NCBI GenBank assembly: GCA_029721435.1
Contig: CM056573.1
Coordinates: 96,050,947 to 96,114,946 of the forward strand
Source of the DNA: Gymnothorax reevesii
Lineage: Eukaryota > Chordata > Actinopteri > Anguilliformes > Muraenidae
Length of the DNA stretch: 64,000 nt
Reading direction: 5' to 3'
Part shown: positions 51,701-62,239 of the stretch, one piece after another
Numbering within the stretch: position 1 is the first letter of the stretch
Layout: the number at the start of each line of letters is the position of its first letter
Translations under genes and position numbers: made by a program
The notes under the pieces: model-generated
The model's input: the letters and a program-made list of their open reading frames with translations, nothing else
What the model was told of the DNA's origin: nothing
Database searches by the model: none

Positions 51701-54568
51701 TTACTGTATTTAAGGCTTATAATTCAATGGTAAATCAATGGTCAGGAATCACGCATTTTTAATATCCAAGTACTATAATTGATAGTAGAATGACTTAGTA
51801 TCAATACCATGTTCAATGTTTGCTTCAGAAAACTGATTTTTTTTCACTGCTTAATTTGAATGTCGTTGGCCTATTTTAGCTGATGTGATTGCAACCAAAG
51901 ACAGCATTTTTGTTCTGTCACAAGAGATGATTTTTATTAACTGCTGGATAGATACTGTGGGCAAGTATATTAGGCAGTTTGCACAATGGGCTTGGCTGAG
52001 GACTTTGATACATCCATTCCTGGGAAACAGGAATGGGACTTAACTCATCCATATTCTAAACGGTCACAGGCAGTTTCCTCCTAAATATTCAATTACCATT
52101 TCGGGTGTGCCACCTATTGATAGAATAGTGTAACTGTGTGCATAAATAGAGCAGCTCCATGTCCGCTGGCATATCTGCGTGAATGTGTTAAATAGGGTAA
52201 TGCATAAATAGCCAGATTTGGCTTCTGCACAAATCAGTATCATCACAAATCAGTATCATTGTAGAAACAAATATACAGGCATTGCGTTCTTTTTCAGAGG
52301 CGGTCCGTCAGCAAATACTGTGATGTTGAATTCTAATGAAACTGAAACATGGAGTGATGTATTAAGAGCTGTTCTGGGCTTTATTCAGCGCTGTTATTCA
52401 GCCAGCTGCCGTATAAGATATCTAAGGATTTTTTTTGTTTAGGTGGTCGCTGCGTTCTCCATGGAAATGTGCGCATGTGCCACTGCCGGTCTGGCTTCAC
52501 AGGCCAGCACTGCGAGATTAACATTAACGAGTGCGCCCAGAACCCGTGTGCCAACGGCGCCACATGCGTGGACCGCTTCAACGACTTCATGTGCGTGTGT
52601 CCGCCGGGCTTCACTGGGCACAAGTGTGACATGCTTCTGGACATCTGTGCCTCCCAGCCCTGCCGTCATGGTGGGACCTGCTCTGCCAGGGATGGGTCCT
52701 TCACCTGCGCCTGCCCCACCCACTACACCGGATCCTGCTGCCAGTACTACAACGTGCCTTTGCTTGTCACCCCAAGCCCCGCCTCCAGCGACAACTCTAG
52801 CAACACCTTCCACTGGGCAGCCGTGTCCCTAGGTGTTGGCTTGGTCGTATTGTTCATTCTCCTCTGCATGGTTGCCACAGTCCTCCGTCACGTACATCGA
52901 CAGAGAAGACAAGAGGAGCGGAACTTGGAAACCATGAACAACCTCTCTGACGTCCAGAAGGACAACCTGATACCCACCTCACAGCTGAAAAACACCAACA
53001 AGAAGGTGGATTTAGAGGTGGATTGTACCCTAGATAAAACTAACTACAAACACAACAACTATCATGTGGACTACAATTCCTCCAAAGACTTCAAGGATGA
53101 TCCATCTCAAGGGGACAAAAGTCCCAACTCTGAAAAATGTTTAGAAGAGAAAATACCATTGGGTAGAATGCACAGGTAAGGGGAACGATTTTCTACAATC
53201 TAGATTGGACTGTCTCCAGAATTTAAAACTTCAACATGTAGCTTTTGTGTATGCTTCACGTAGCTTTCATTCAAATGGCTTGTCATGATAAATGAATAAG
53301 GGTAATTACCGCGTAATATAATCTCCGCTACGTTTGGCTGCGACACGCATTCACACACTTACTCATTTGACCTCTGTGATATAGATTTCAAGTGTACTGG
53401 TAATGGGAGGAGCATAATTCAAACAGATATTCCATATAGGTGATCAGCAAGTTGAACCGTAATGTTTGTTTATACCTATATTTTTATGCCCAGTTTCATA
53501 GACACACATTCAGCAAAGCCCTGGACTAAATTATATTTTAAACGGATATTCTTCATGAAAAAAATTCCAGTTTAATCCAGGGCAAAGCTTAATCTTAGTT
53601 TGTGAAATTGGACCCAAAGTGTTTTCTTCTCTAATCACTCATTTTCTTAATACTGACTGGCAAAAACTGAGTAACAGACAGATGGAAAAAATCCTGACTG
53701 TGCCAGTTATTTTCCACTTTTTAGAAGTACTGTTAATTTGTCAGTATTTCCACAAGGAATGATATTCTCCATTATCTTTCTAAATGGGCTTTGAATGAGC
53801 ACATTTAGTTCCTCTTAATAGGATACAAACTGCAGTGGCATGTGATTACACCTTGCAATTTGTGTTTACAGTGAAAAACCTGGGTGTAGGATATCAACAA
53901 TATGCTCCCCAAGAGATTCAGCGTACCAATCTGTGTTTGTAATAGCAGAGGAGAGGAATGAGTGTGTCATAGCAACTGAGGTAAAAACCGATTTCATTTA
54001 CATTCTTTTGAATGCTTTTTCTTCATTTTTTTAGAATGGTCTTTTTACAGAAAATGGCCCTTATTGGTGCTTTCTTTCCTTGCTTAGTTATTTTTGGTGT
54101 AAAGGATTAAATACTTAGATACCATGAGGTGTAAATCTACCGGTGACTTGAAAATCAGGCTTTCTGTCCTGCTGTGAAAGCAGTTAAATTCTTCTGAGGT
54201 TTCCTCCTTAGTTAGTTATGTGTAACATATAATAAATAACAACCGAAATTAATCTTACCAAAAAAAAAAAAAAAATTAAGCGTGAAGGAGTTCAATCACA
54301 GAACTAAGTCAAAGTAAGATGAATAATGGTTGCAAAGCATATTTGCATTTCTTTTGTATACATGTAGTCAGACCCACGCGTTCATGAAGCCATAGCTTTG
54401 TCAATAAAGACAGCAGTTTGGAGGCATGTCCAACAATGTGAAATAAGAATTATAATATTCAATTGTGTTAAGTGGTTGTTTTTTGTTCTTGTGGGATTCT
54501 TATTTCTCCTCATTCTCATCGGTTATCTTGAAACTCAAAAATTTCTCTTTCTGGTTTTCTAGGTATAA
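42738..54568 (+). CDS. dll4: Delta-like 4, Notch ligand (11 exons, spliced)
   Basis: Joined exons: 42738-42791, 42920-43180, 43522-43579, 44252-44515, 45948-46008, 47158-47288, 47529-47698, 48225-48444, 52443-53175, 53872-53980, 54563-54568; total 2067 nt, 688 codons, all introns GT-AG and phases consistent. DLL4 is a membrane ligand that activates Notch on neighbouring cells, chiefly in arterial and tip-cell endothelium. Residues: signal peptide about 1-18, MNNL domain from 22, DSL 168-210 with six cysteines, eight EGF repeats 213-506, transmembrane helix about 531-554, cytoplasmic tail with [20 protein letters not shown] and a C-terminal PDZ-binding ATEV. Vertebrate DLL4 is about 685 residues. 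The tail, the VDRCTS EGF6 start and [12 protein letters not shown] favour dll4 over deltaC or Dll1-type genes. EGF8 has an additional cysteine (GSCCQ). Confidence 0.95.
42920..43180 (+). CDS. dll4: dll4 exon 2: MNNL domain
   Basis: Acceptor CTCAAG|GTTTTG. 87 codons with [36 protein letters not shown] and [11 protein letters not shown], the N-terminal C2-like module of Notch ligands that contributes to Notch contact. Ends CCG|GTAAGA, phase 0. Confidence 0.95.
43522..43579 (+). CDS. dll4: dll4 exon 3
   Basis: 58 nt encoding [19 protein letters not shown], the SLIIEAW strand conserved in Delta proteins. Acceptor CCCGCAG, donor GTAAGT; ends in phase 1. Confidence 0.95.
43580..44251 (+). promoter_or_regulatory. 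dll4 intron 3, candidate arterial enhancer
   Basis: Within 37 bp are ACAATG (43821-43826, SOX-like), ACTTCCT (43828-43834, ETS), TGTTTAT (43837-43843, FOX) and CGTGGGAA (43850-43857, RBPJ/CSL). More ETS-type GGAA cores follow at 43915-43921 (reverse), 43993-43997 and 43999-44003. In mammals an endothelial/arterial enhancer of Dll4 lies in intron 3 and works through ETS, SOXF and RBPJ input. Position and motif set agree; function here is inferred. Confidence 0.5.
44252..44515 (+). CDS. dll4: dll4 exon 4: DSL domain
   Basis: Acceptor TTTGCAG. Encodes [19 protein letters not shown] and the DSL domain from W148 with cysteines at 168, 177, 181, 193, 201 and 210 ([28 protein letters not shown]). 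DSL is the essential receptor-binding domain. Ends in phase 1 before GTAAGC. Confidence 0.95.
45440..45660 (+). promoter_or_regulatory. dll4 intron 4, candidate conserved regulatory block
   Basis: A non-repetitive, GC-richer stretch within an AT-rich intron. It holds E-boxes CAGCTG at 45529-45534 and 45572-45577, SOX-type ATTGTT at 45509-45514 and AACAATGG at 45562-45569, and an octamer-like ATGCAAAA at 45641-45648. E-box plus SOX/POU sites are typical of neural Delta enhancers. No coding sense in any frame. Conservation has not been tested. Confidence 0.35.
45948..46008 (+). CDS. dll4: dll4 exon 5: EGF1 start
   Basis: 61 nt after GTTATAG, encoding [20 protein letters not shown]; ends in phase 2 before GTAAGT. 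Confidence 0.93.
46844..47032. mobile_element. MITE in dll4 intron 5
   Basis: Inverted ends CACTGTTATAAA and TTTATAACAGTG flanked by TA on both sides (46842-46843, 47033-47034), 189 bp. TA duplication suits a Tc1/mariner-type MITE. Interior has repeated TTAACTGT/ACAGTTAA words. Confidence 0.75.
47158..47288 (+). CDS. dll4: dll4 exon 6: EGF1 end and EGF2
   Basis: Acceptor ACCTGCAG. Encodes [13 protein letters not shown] and [19 protein letters not shown], the short EGF2 of Delta proteins. Ends CAGG|GTGAGG, phase 1. Confidence 0.95.
47529..47698 (+). CDS. dll4: dll4 exon 7: EGF3 and EGF4 start
   Basis: Acceptor CTGCGCAG. Encodes [17 protein letters not shown] and [16 protein letters not shown]. 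Ends ACG|GTAAGC, phase 0. Confidence 0.95.
48225..48444 (+). CDS. dll4: dll4 exon 8: EGF4 end, EGF5, EGF6 start
   Basis: Acceptor TGTTTTCCAG. Encodes [36 protein letters not shown] and [12 protein letters not shown]. Ends AATG|GTATGT, phase 1. Confidence 0.95.
48773..51710 (+). repeat. Unclassified dispersed repeat, copy C
   Basis: Order: arm 48773-49205, then 49206-49680 without a clear partner, middle block 49680-50190, Tc1 fragment 50205-50907, distal block 51050-51710. Copies A and B share arm and middle; copy A also shares the distal block. Both ends have TTAACCCCTYTSYGCRG-type sequence. No coding frame. Confidence 0.65.
50205..50907 (-). mobile_element. Tc1-like N-terminal fragment
   Basis: The - strand frame 50309-50503 reads [18 protein letters not shown], the second helix-turn-helix seen also at 59125-59195 ([18 protein letters not shown]). 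The right end GAATTGGGGTTG next to TA (50908-50909) is the terminal repeat. The catalytic part is absent, so this is an internally deleted copy. Confidence 0.75.
51740..52205 (-). repeat. Unclassified dispersed repeat, copy D (arm only)
   Basis: Reverse-oriented arm: TTGATAGTAGAATGAC, GCTGGATAGATACTGTGGGC, ACTGTGTGCATAAATAGAGC, as in 13480-14372 and the complement of 48773-49205. With copy C it gives a tail-to-tail arrangement whose two arms, about 3 kb apart, could pair in the pre-mRNA. Confidence 0.65.
52443..53175 (+). CDS. dll4: dll4 exon 9: EGF6-8, transmembrane, most of tail
   Basis: Acceptor TTGTTTAG. 733 nt: EGF6 end, EGF7 ([15 protein letters not shown]), EGF8 ([14 protein letters not shown] to GSCCQ), spacer with NSSN glycosylation sequon, helix [20 protein letters not shown], stop-transfer [12 protein letters not shown] and tail motifs [19 protein letters not shown] and [13 protein letters not shown]. 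Lysine-rich tail would allow ubiquitin-driven endocytosis as in other Deltas. Ends CACAG|GTAAGG, phase 2. Confidence 0.95.
53872..53980 (+). CDS. dll4: dll4 exon 10: C-terminal tail
   Basis: Acceptor TGTTTACAG. Encodes [19 protein letters not shown] and [18 protein letters not shown]; ends GAG|GTAAAA in phase 0. If the donor were not used the frame would add 17 foreign residues before a stop. Confidence 0.95.
54563..54568 (+). CDS. dll4: dll4 exon 11: final Val and stop
   Basis: Acceptor GGTTTTCTAG followed by GTA TAA supplies only the last valine of the PDZ-binding ATEV and the stop. Chosen because it completes the conserved terminus exactly; the same split occurs in vertebrate Delta genes. 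Confidence 0.85.
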   Translation, partial: V

Positions 54569-55750
54569 ACTGATAAACTGTGGAAGATATGGGAAACTTT
54601 ATCAAGGAGGAATATCTTCTGGACTGTTTACAAATAGAAAAAGAGACTGGGATTTATTTAAATGGAAATGCTGCTCTTTAAAACTTGATAACTGGAGGGA
54701 GCAATTATCTGCTCTATGAATGCAATAGGACTTTAATCTCGTAACGAGAGTTGGAATGTTCACAAGTGACTGAGTCGGCGGACAGATACGAGAGCTCTGG
54801 ACATTTTGCCTCTGGTGCTCTTGAGACAGACCCTCTGCTATGAGAAACATCGGGAAACTTTACACTCAACAACAGCTAGCAGATGCTCCACAAAGTATCA
54901 CAAGTATCCATCTGAAGATGCTCTGGCTTGGTGTGATAATCAAAACACCAAGCAAACGACCGCTAACAATACAGAGAGTGGACCTGGCCACATCTAAACA
55001 GCTCCCAGTGCTATGCAAGAATATTATTGAGATGAGTTGAATTTTCCAAATAGGGACAAAAAAAAACCAATATATCTGGAAGAGAAAAAAACATGCTGGA
55101 GACGGTTCATTTTTAAAAGAATGTCTAATATGTTTGTCAGCTGTGTAAAATGACTTAAAAGACTGTTTCTTCTCTAAACTTTGATAAAGATTGTATGCAG
55201 TCCAAATCACAGAGCCTTAAGAGAATGGGTTTAAGAGCTAAATTGGTGCCCCGCTTGTCTTGGATCCTTCACAAAACAAAATGAAAGGGATTTTTTTTAT
55301 TCAAAAGGGATTTTGAGGGAAAACCACAGGAGCACAATACCCTACAGTGCCAGCGGGATTTGAGACAAAGAGCAATTTACTACTTATTATGCAATGCTGC
55401 CCATAAATGAAGACAAAGAAGAGTAAAAATGACTATCATACCACAGACGGCCTAATTTTAGTATTGGAATTACACAACCAATAATTTTATTTTCTAAAAT
55501 TAGCATTTCACTGGTTAATTTAAATATTATGAAGCACTGATCTTTTTTATGTTTTATAAAATTATTTTGTATATAGTGTATATTTATATGGGAAAATGTC
55601 TGAGGTGTACATGATACTCCTTCAAACTTTTTAAATTGATGTCTGCAAAAATGAATTTATTTTTGTTTTTTGTTTTGATTTTTTAAAACAATGAAAGCAT
55701 TCTTGGTACACAGTTGTTTGATGGTTTTATTAAATGTTGAGAATCTTCAG
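54569..55750 (+). other. dll4: dll4 3'UTR
   Basis: About 1.2 kb without genes, AT-rich towards the end, with several TATTTAT/TTTTGTATATAGTG words near 55560-55590. ATTAAA at 55729-55734 is a likely polyadenylation signal. Downstream end is estimated. Confidence 0.6.
55729..55734 (+). terminator. dll4: Candidate polyadenylation signal ATTAAA
   Basis: Common variant hexamer about 1.16 kb after the dll4 stop, following a T-rich stretch. Confidence 0.45.
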
Positions 55751-57071
55751 ATAACTGCAGACTGATCATTTCAGGTCGTGCTTAAAAAGGTTCCATCGGT
55801 TCAGTCATACAGGCTACAGAAGTTGCTAACTGAAATGGCGGGATGAATGCTGTTGCATGCATGAACAAGTGGAGGCACCGAGGTTTGTAAAAGATTTTAT
55901 TTAAGAGATCAAGGTTTTTGGCAATCCAAAACATTTCCTAAATGAAATTTCTATCTGTCTTCCAAAAAATGTTCTCAGAAAATTGGAAATGATTGTGCAA
56001 ATTCCATAAAACATGCAACTTAAATCATCTTTATAGCTTTAAAAATTTTTTTTTAATACTACTGGAAAAGAACAGCCTTAGTATACCATATACAAAAATA
56101 TCCTTCAGGGTATTTGATAATTTACTGTTTAAACAAGTAGCCAAATAAGACGAAATCACAGAAATCATAAAGCTGTGCCAAACTGTCAGTGCCGTCCCTG
56201 TGCACTTCTCCATAGCAGTCGATATTTGTGCTTGATTACTAAGAGGCACCATCTCATCCTACCAATTACAAGCCCTCATGTCAGTGCACTTTTAAATTAG
56301 CCCAAAATTTGAATCCGTTTCCTTGGAGACGAGCCCCTTAAGCTTAAATTGTTACAAAAAAAAAACAACAACAACTGAGGAGCAAATGATGGAAAAGCAC
56401 CTACCTAACAAAGCCAAGCAGATGCTGTGGGGTGTGACCCTGTAGTATGATAAAAACCAGCATATGCCTTCCCTCCAAGTGAGCATGGACTGGGGAATAA
56501 GGCCCCCACAAAACACGTAGAATGAACGGCATCAGCCCCCGAGAAACCATTCAGAGTTAAAGTGAACATCGCTGCCAAAACGCTCTCCCCCTCTGTTCTG
56601 CTTGAAGACGCAAGAACCTCTCGTTTGGCGGACGCAAATGAGCTTTAAGGCGTCTGCAAACATAGAATTTTTCCCGCAAGATGGATTTTTTTGAACCACA
56701 ATTGACATTGAAAATTTTCCTACTTTCTCTACGATCAAGCTTTAGTCAGCATTGTTTTTTTAATCTTTCTTTTTGTCAGAATGATCTCATTGTTTAAATC
56801 ACAGAGAGCAGGCTTCAAAATTTGACCTTTACCAATTACAGGCTCAGAAAATTATGGCAGAAGTCTTGATTCGAGCACTTCATCCAAAACAATTAATGTT
56901 GCTTGGGGGTTTGTCTTGTCTGTCCACTTCCTAAAAGTCCCTAAAAAATGCCCACCCTACGTGCAATGCTACAAAAACTCATTGAGATAATGTGCAGTAT
57001 ATCTCAAACTTCTGATAAAGCTTCTACACTAATTAAGGACTGATTACAGTATTGACCATCATCATATAAAC
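55751..57071. other. Intergenic, nothing recognised
   Basis: No gene or repeat partner found. Confidence 0.4.
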
Positions 57072-57290
57072 AACCCCGTTTCCAGAAAAGTTGAGAAACT
57101 GCAGAAAGTGCTAGTAGAAACTATTCAATGATTGGCAAATCATTAAAATCTTTCATGTAACTGAAAATTGTTCAAAGATAACAAATGAAACGTTGACACT
57201 GAGAAATTTTATTTTTTGAGGAATGTCTGCTCATTTTGATTTTGATTCTTGTTACTGATTTCACATATGATGGGACAAGGGCACTTTCAT
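57072..57290. repeat. Degraded terminal repeat, 58677-type Tc1
   Basis: CAACCCCGTTTCCAGAAAAGTTGAG and TTGGCAAATCATTAAAATC resemble the left end of the Tc1 at 58677, with heavy decay. Confidence 0.5.
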
Positions 57291-58529
57291 CATTGTGTTA
57301 AATCATCTCTTTTAACAGTACTCTGTAAGCATTTGGAGACAGGACACCAACCACTGTTTTGAAAGCAAAAATGTTTTTCTATTCGTGCTTGATTTTGGAT
57401 CTCAAGAGGGAATTTATGACTAAATCTTGCATTTTAAGCTGATAACTATAATTCAGCTGACAAGAAAAGTCCATGTTTACTACAAGTCACAGTTGGAGAA
57501 AACTACGCCAGTAATACTTGTGGGAATATTTTGTCTTTCAACGAGCACCAAGTTAGAACACTGTTACAATATGTCATCTGGAGAAGCACAGCAGTGGGTA
57601 CTCTGTATTCTGGCTGATTCTGTGGCTTCTGAGTTTCAATCACATGGCCAAACGTTTTCATTGTGTTATAATCACAGCATCCTGTTTGTTGCCGAGTGAC
57701 ATCATTTCCTACTTCCTGTGTGATTAAAATGCACACTGGCCAACTGTTTCTCACGCATTTCTGCCACAATCTATGTTCATATTGATGTTTCACATAAAGG
57801 ACATTCACGCATAGAAAATTAGGAGCATATCTTCATTTTCTCAATATAATTCCGGTTAAAAGTTTCGATATCCAACAAATTATGAAACTAGTACTTCACT
57901 TCCTTTTGAGAAAGATAAAATATGCAAATATATGCATATGAAATCCAGCAATCAAACTGTTTTCTGTACATATAATAAAATGAAAGGAGCAGATACAAAT
58001 AATTATCAAACATCAATGAAAAATGGTCCACAAAACTTGAAAATGTTAATTTAAAAATTCAACAAGCACCTGTAATTTATGTTTACATATTTTCACTAAG
58101 TTTTAAATTGAAACTTAGGAAACGGTAGTAAAACAGCATTGTGTGAATGAAACAGTATTCACTTTGGGTTGACAGGGAATGCAGTACGCAATCCTACTGT
58201 ATAGATGCCAAAACAATATCAGCCAAAGTTCATTATTTGGAAAAATCTTTCCCTTTGAAGTAGTACAATTGATCAACACTAGATGGCAGTAAATAACGTT
58301 TCTAATTGCAGACAAAAAGAATAGTTTGTTGTGCAAACTATTTTTGAACAACGGCGACAAATATTGTTCAACGTTCACTGCCATTTCCATAATTCACTTT
58401 ATGGAGTCCCAGTTGACAACTGATTATTTTCTGTATTGAATTTACAAGCACTATTTTTTTTTTTTTTTTTTTTTAATTTACATAAGTCTGTTCAGCTTAG
58501 GGGGTTTTTGTGAGGAGATATAAGTACTA
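57291..58529. other. Intergenic, nothing recognised
   Basis: Short frames only; an uninterrupted T run lies near 58453-58474. Confidence 0.4.
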
Positions 58530-58551
58530 TATATATATATATATATATATA
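58530..58551. repeat. (TA)n microsatellite
   Basis: About 11 TA units. Confidence 0.9.
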
Positions 58552-58676
58552 CTAAACTATAAAGTCATTTAATAGACCAATAAAACATAAAATAGGCAAG
58601 TTCAAAGGACCTAGAAAGAAGGGTAAATTCGCTAAACAGCCAGAAGTAGGTTTGTCTGTTCACAGGTCATTTCTTA

Positions 58677-60262
58677 TAAACCCCAATTCCAATGAAGTTG
58701 GGACATTGCGTAAAATGTAAATGAAAACAGAATGCAATGATTTGCAAATTTCATAAACCCACATTTTATTCACAATAGGACAGAGACAGCATACCAGATG
58801 TTGAAAGTAAGACATTGAATGATGTCATGAAAAATATTAGCTCATTTTGAAATTGATGGCAGCAACAATTCTCAAAAAAGTTGGGACAGGGGCAACAACA
58901 GGCTAGAAAAGTAAGTAGCGCTAATAAAAAATAAGAAGCATTTGGCTACTAAGTATATTCATTGGCAACAGGTCAGTAACATAACTGGGTGTAAATAAAG
59001 CATTTTGAAAAGACAGAGTCTCTCGGAAATAAAGATGGGCAGAGGTTCACCAATCTGCAAAAAAATGCATCAAAAAATTGGGGAAAAATTAAAGAAAAAT
59101 GTTAATAGATGTAAAATTGCGAAGACTTTAAATATTACACCATCTACACTACATAATATCATCAAAAGATTCAGAGAATCTGGAAAAATCAAACGACAAG
59201 GCTGAAGGTCAATATTGGATGCCTGTGATCTTCAGGCCCTCAAGCCGCGTTGCATTAAAAACTGGCATGGTTCTGTCACTGGAATTCACTGTATGGGCTT
59301 AGGAACACTTCCAGAAATCATTGTCTGTGAACACAGCCCGCGGTGCAATCCAGAAATGCTAAGGTAAAGCTGTATCATGCAAACAAGAAGCCATAGGTGA
59401 ACACAATCCAGAAATGCTGCTGTCTTCTCTGGGCCAAAGCTCATTTAAAATGGACTGAGGCAAAATGGAAAACTGTTCTGTGGTCAGATTAATCAAAATT
59501 TTAAATTCTTTTTGGAAACCACGAATGCCATGTCATGCAGATTAAAGAGGAGAGAGACCATCCAGCTTGTTATCAGTACTGAGTCCAAAAGCCTGCATCT
59601 CTGATGGTTTTGGGTTGCATTAGTTCCTATGGTGTGGGCAGTTTACACATCTGGAAAGGCACTATCAATGCTGAGAGTATATAGAGGTTTTACTACAACA
59701 TATGCCCCCATCCAGACAATGTCTCTTTCAGGGCAGGCCTTGCTTAATGAAGCAAGACTATGCTAAAGCACATACTGCATCCATCACAACAGCATGGCTT
59801 TGCGGTAGAAGAGTCCATGTGCTGAACTGGCCTGCCTGCAGTCCTGATCTTTCACCAATTGAGAACATTTGGCGCATCATAAGGCAAAAAATCCGGCAAA
59901 GAAGACCCAGGACTGATGAGCAGCTGGAATCCTATATCTGACAAGAGTGGGACAACATTCCTCTTCCAAAACTTCAGCTATTGGTCTCCTCACTTCCCAG
60001 ACATTTACAGACTGTTGTTAAAAGAAGAAGGGATGCTACACAATGGTAAACATAGCCCTGTCCCAAGTTTTTTGAGATGTGTTGCTGCCGTCAAATTCAA
60101 AATGAGCTAATATTTTTCATGAAATGGTCAAATTTCTCACTTTCAGCATCTGATATATTGTCTATGTTCTATTATGAATAAATTCTGGGTTTATGAGATC
60201 ATTGTATTCCGTTTTTATTCACGTATTACACAATGTCCCAACTTCATTGGAATTGAGGTTTG
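58677..60262 (+). mobile_element. Tc1-like transposon with long inverted ends
   Basis: Left CCCCAATTCCAATGAAGTTG and right CAACTTCATTGGAATTGAGG are inverted, and TA flanks both sides (58675-58676, 60263-60264). Length 1586 bp. Similarity between the ends extends well inward (TTTGCAAATTTCATAAACCC against GGGTTTATGAGATCATTG). Related ends occur at 38545-38745, 50890, 57072 and 62157. Confidence 0.85.
59035..59941 (+). pseudogene. Tc1 transposase pseudogene
   Basis: The N-terminus reads MGRGSPICKKMHQKIGEKL and KIAKTLNITPSTLHNIIKR (two helix-turn-helix segments), stopping at 59203. The middle has many stops. The last part (59702-59941) has QDYAKAHTAS (second catalytic D) and CSPDLSPIENIWRIIRQKI (third acidic residue E). 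Confidence 0.85.
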
Positions 60263-60264
60263 TA

Positions 60265-61020
60265 GATTGTTATATCAGTTTTTGTAAAACTGAGTGAAGA
60301 ATAACAGAGGAATTGGATATGGAAAAGTGTGGAAAAGTTCATGAAAATTTCAATATGATTGACGTGTGTTACAGGAAATAGCCTCTTCTATACTGCTGAG
60401 TGTATTTTTATTGAGATGTTAATATGTTTCCAGGTTTTTACAGCACCAGAACCTGCTTTTGGAACATTTGCCAAATTAAATGCACAGTATAGCAGTTCAA
60501 TTTGACAGGTTGTTTTTGGATCAGGCAGCTTATTTTCAACTGGAGAGCCTCATATATTGTCCCTGCAAGTCAACCATGTTGAGACAAAGTTGACAAGGCT
60601 CTATTCACTGGTGCCAGTCAGTGTACATCTAAAAGGATTATCTGCCTGAGCATGAAGGGCAGTGCTCAGTGTTCAAAGCCAAAGCAACATAAAACACCTT
60701 CTCTTTTTTCCAAGGGACCAATCCATCAGTCTTGCTCGCAGGTGCACTCGTCAGATACAGTGCATGCCAGGTCCAAACCGAAGCATGATCATTCTTGTCG
60801 AAGGACACCGAAGGGTGAAAGTAAACAAGGTTCTCAAACTGTCACTCTTTGATGACCAGGCATGATAGCAGCTTACTGAGTAGCACTAGATGCACACCTA
60901 CACAAAGAACAGTCTTTTAAGGAGCTTACAAGTGCCTGTATCTCATGATTCCAGCTAATGCCACTATTTATAGATAATCTTGTATTAACTACAGGGGAAA
61001 TGCAGTTAAAACACAAGGAT
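60265..61020. other. Intergenic, nothing recognised
   Basis: Two overlapping ~66-codon frames (60652-60865) show no family resemblance. Confidence 0.4.
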
Positions 61021-62156
61021 AAAATGAGAGAGTCGATTACTTTTTTCAGAATTGTGCAAGAAATATTGTCTTTAGTGTCTGCTCACATCTATTAAATGGC
61101 AGAATAACACTAGCTAATGATAACTTTGCATCTATATTGTCAAAAGGAAAAGCCGTTGTTGATTATATAATAACCCCACATGACTGTCTGAATGCCTGCA
61201 TTGATTTTAAAGTGATCACTTCATCTGAGCTTCTTAACAACAATCCTGCTTGTATTGATTTTGTTGATGAAAGATGCAGGTTACTAGATCATTCATTATT
61301 ACTGTTGAAATTTAAAATGAATGTTCCAATTGAGATGTTCTCTAATGAAGTTGATATTGTGGTTAAGATAATCAAAAAACGGCCTAGAATATTTCCAAAT
61401 AATTTTTTTGACTTCCAATATGAGTCGTCTTGTCTTGCTGGAACTTATTAATAAACTAGAAGAATGTGAAAAAACACAAGCCAATATCGATAATTGGTAT
61501 GGATAATTCTGTGCCATAATAGACAGGGAAATGAATATAAAAACTCAGCTAAAATCTGATCTCTCTAAAAAGAAATGGTCCTTTCAAGAAAGGAGCAGAG
61601 CTAAGCCATTTTGGAATGCAGAACTCGAAAACCTGTGGGATAGTAAAAGACAGGCCAAGAGAGAATGTCTTAAGTGTAAGGACCTACCAACTAGAATACA
61701 ATTTAGAGAGCATTTAAGACAAACTCAGTTTATTTTTGATAAGTGTCTGAGGTTCTATAAAAGGCAGCTTCAAAGATGCAAGCTGTAAAACTAATTCAAT
61801 TACAGAGCAATAACCCGCAACAATTTTGGAAAGAAATAAATAAATTGGGCCCTAAGAGAAGAAAGAAAATTCCAATGGAGATTATACTAGATAATGGTGC
61901 AATTGGAAGTAGAAGGAAAGAAGTGCTTGGCAAATGGGGAAAAAATTTTGGAAATCTATTTTCAGGAAGGCATATCCCACCTAATTATGATGATGAGTTC
62001 TTAATTGATAGTTGTGAGACAAAAAATATAAGCACGAGATCGATACGAATAAACCAAAATACTGCCCAAATATCTTTCTGAACCGTGATATTACCGTGGA
62101 GGAAGTGCGTTGTGAAATGGCTATAGATAAAACAAAATTAAATAAAGCATCTACAA
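61021..62156 (+). pseudogene. Non-LTR retrotransposon ORF2 fragment
   Basis: Successive frames give LSKGKAVVDYIITPHDCL (end of an apurinic-type endonuclease domain), RAKPFWNAELENLWDSKRQ and NNPQQFWKEINKLGPKRRK with IILDNGAIGSRRKEVLGKW, the linker between endonuclease and reverse transcriptase in LINE ORF2 proteins. The RT itself is missing: the fragment stops at about 62156 where a Tc1 end begins. Frameshifts near 61450, 61780 and 62080. The clade could not be fixed. Confidence 0.7.
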
Positions 62157-62239
62157 CCCCAATTCCGAAATAGTTAGGATGAAGCGTAAATTGTTAATAA
62201 AATAAAAAAGCAATGACTTTCAGATCACATGAGCCAATA
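62157..62239. repeat. Left end of a 58677-type Tc1
   Basis: CAACCCCAATTCCGAAATAG with following AAGCGTAAATTG resembles the left terminal repeat at 58677; it truncates the LINE fragment and is itself cut by the next Tc1 at 62240. Confidence 0.6.

Larger units (their letters stand above)
48445..52442. other. dll4 intron 8, 4 kb, filled with repeats
   Basis: This is the longest intron of the gene. Repeat copy C (48773-51710), a Tc1 fragment within it, and a partial copy D (51740-52205) account for most of it. Splice sites are normal (GTATGT ... TTTTGTTTAG). Confidence 0.8.

Noticed and set aside
52439..52832. Overlapping ORFs on both strands at dll4 exon 9
   Set aside because: They are out-of-frame shadows of the GC-rich EGF-coding exon.
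42738..54568. Assignment of the Delta gene to deltaC or a Dll1-type gene
   Set aside because: The tail motifs ([37 protein letters not shown]), EGF6 start VDRCTS and total length fit Dll4 best; Dll1-type and deltaC tails differ.
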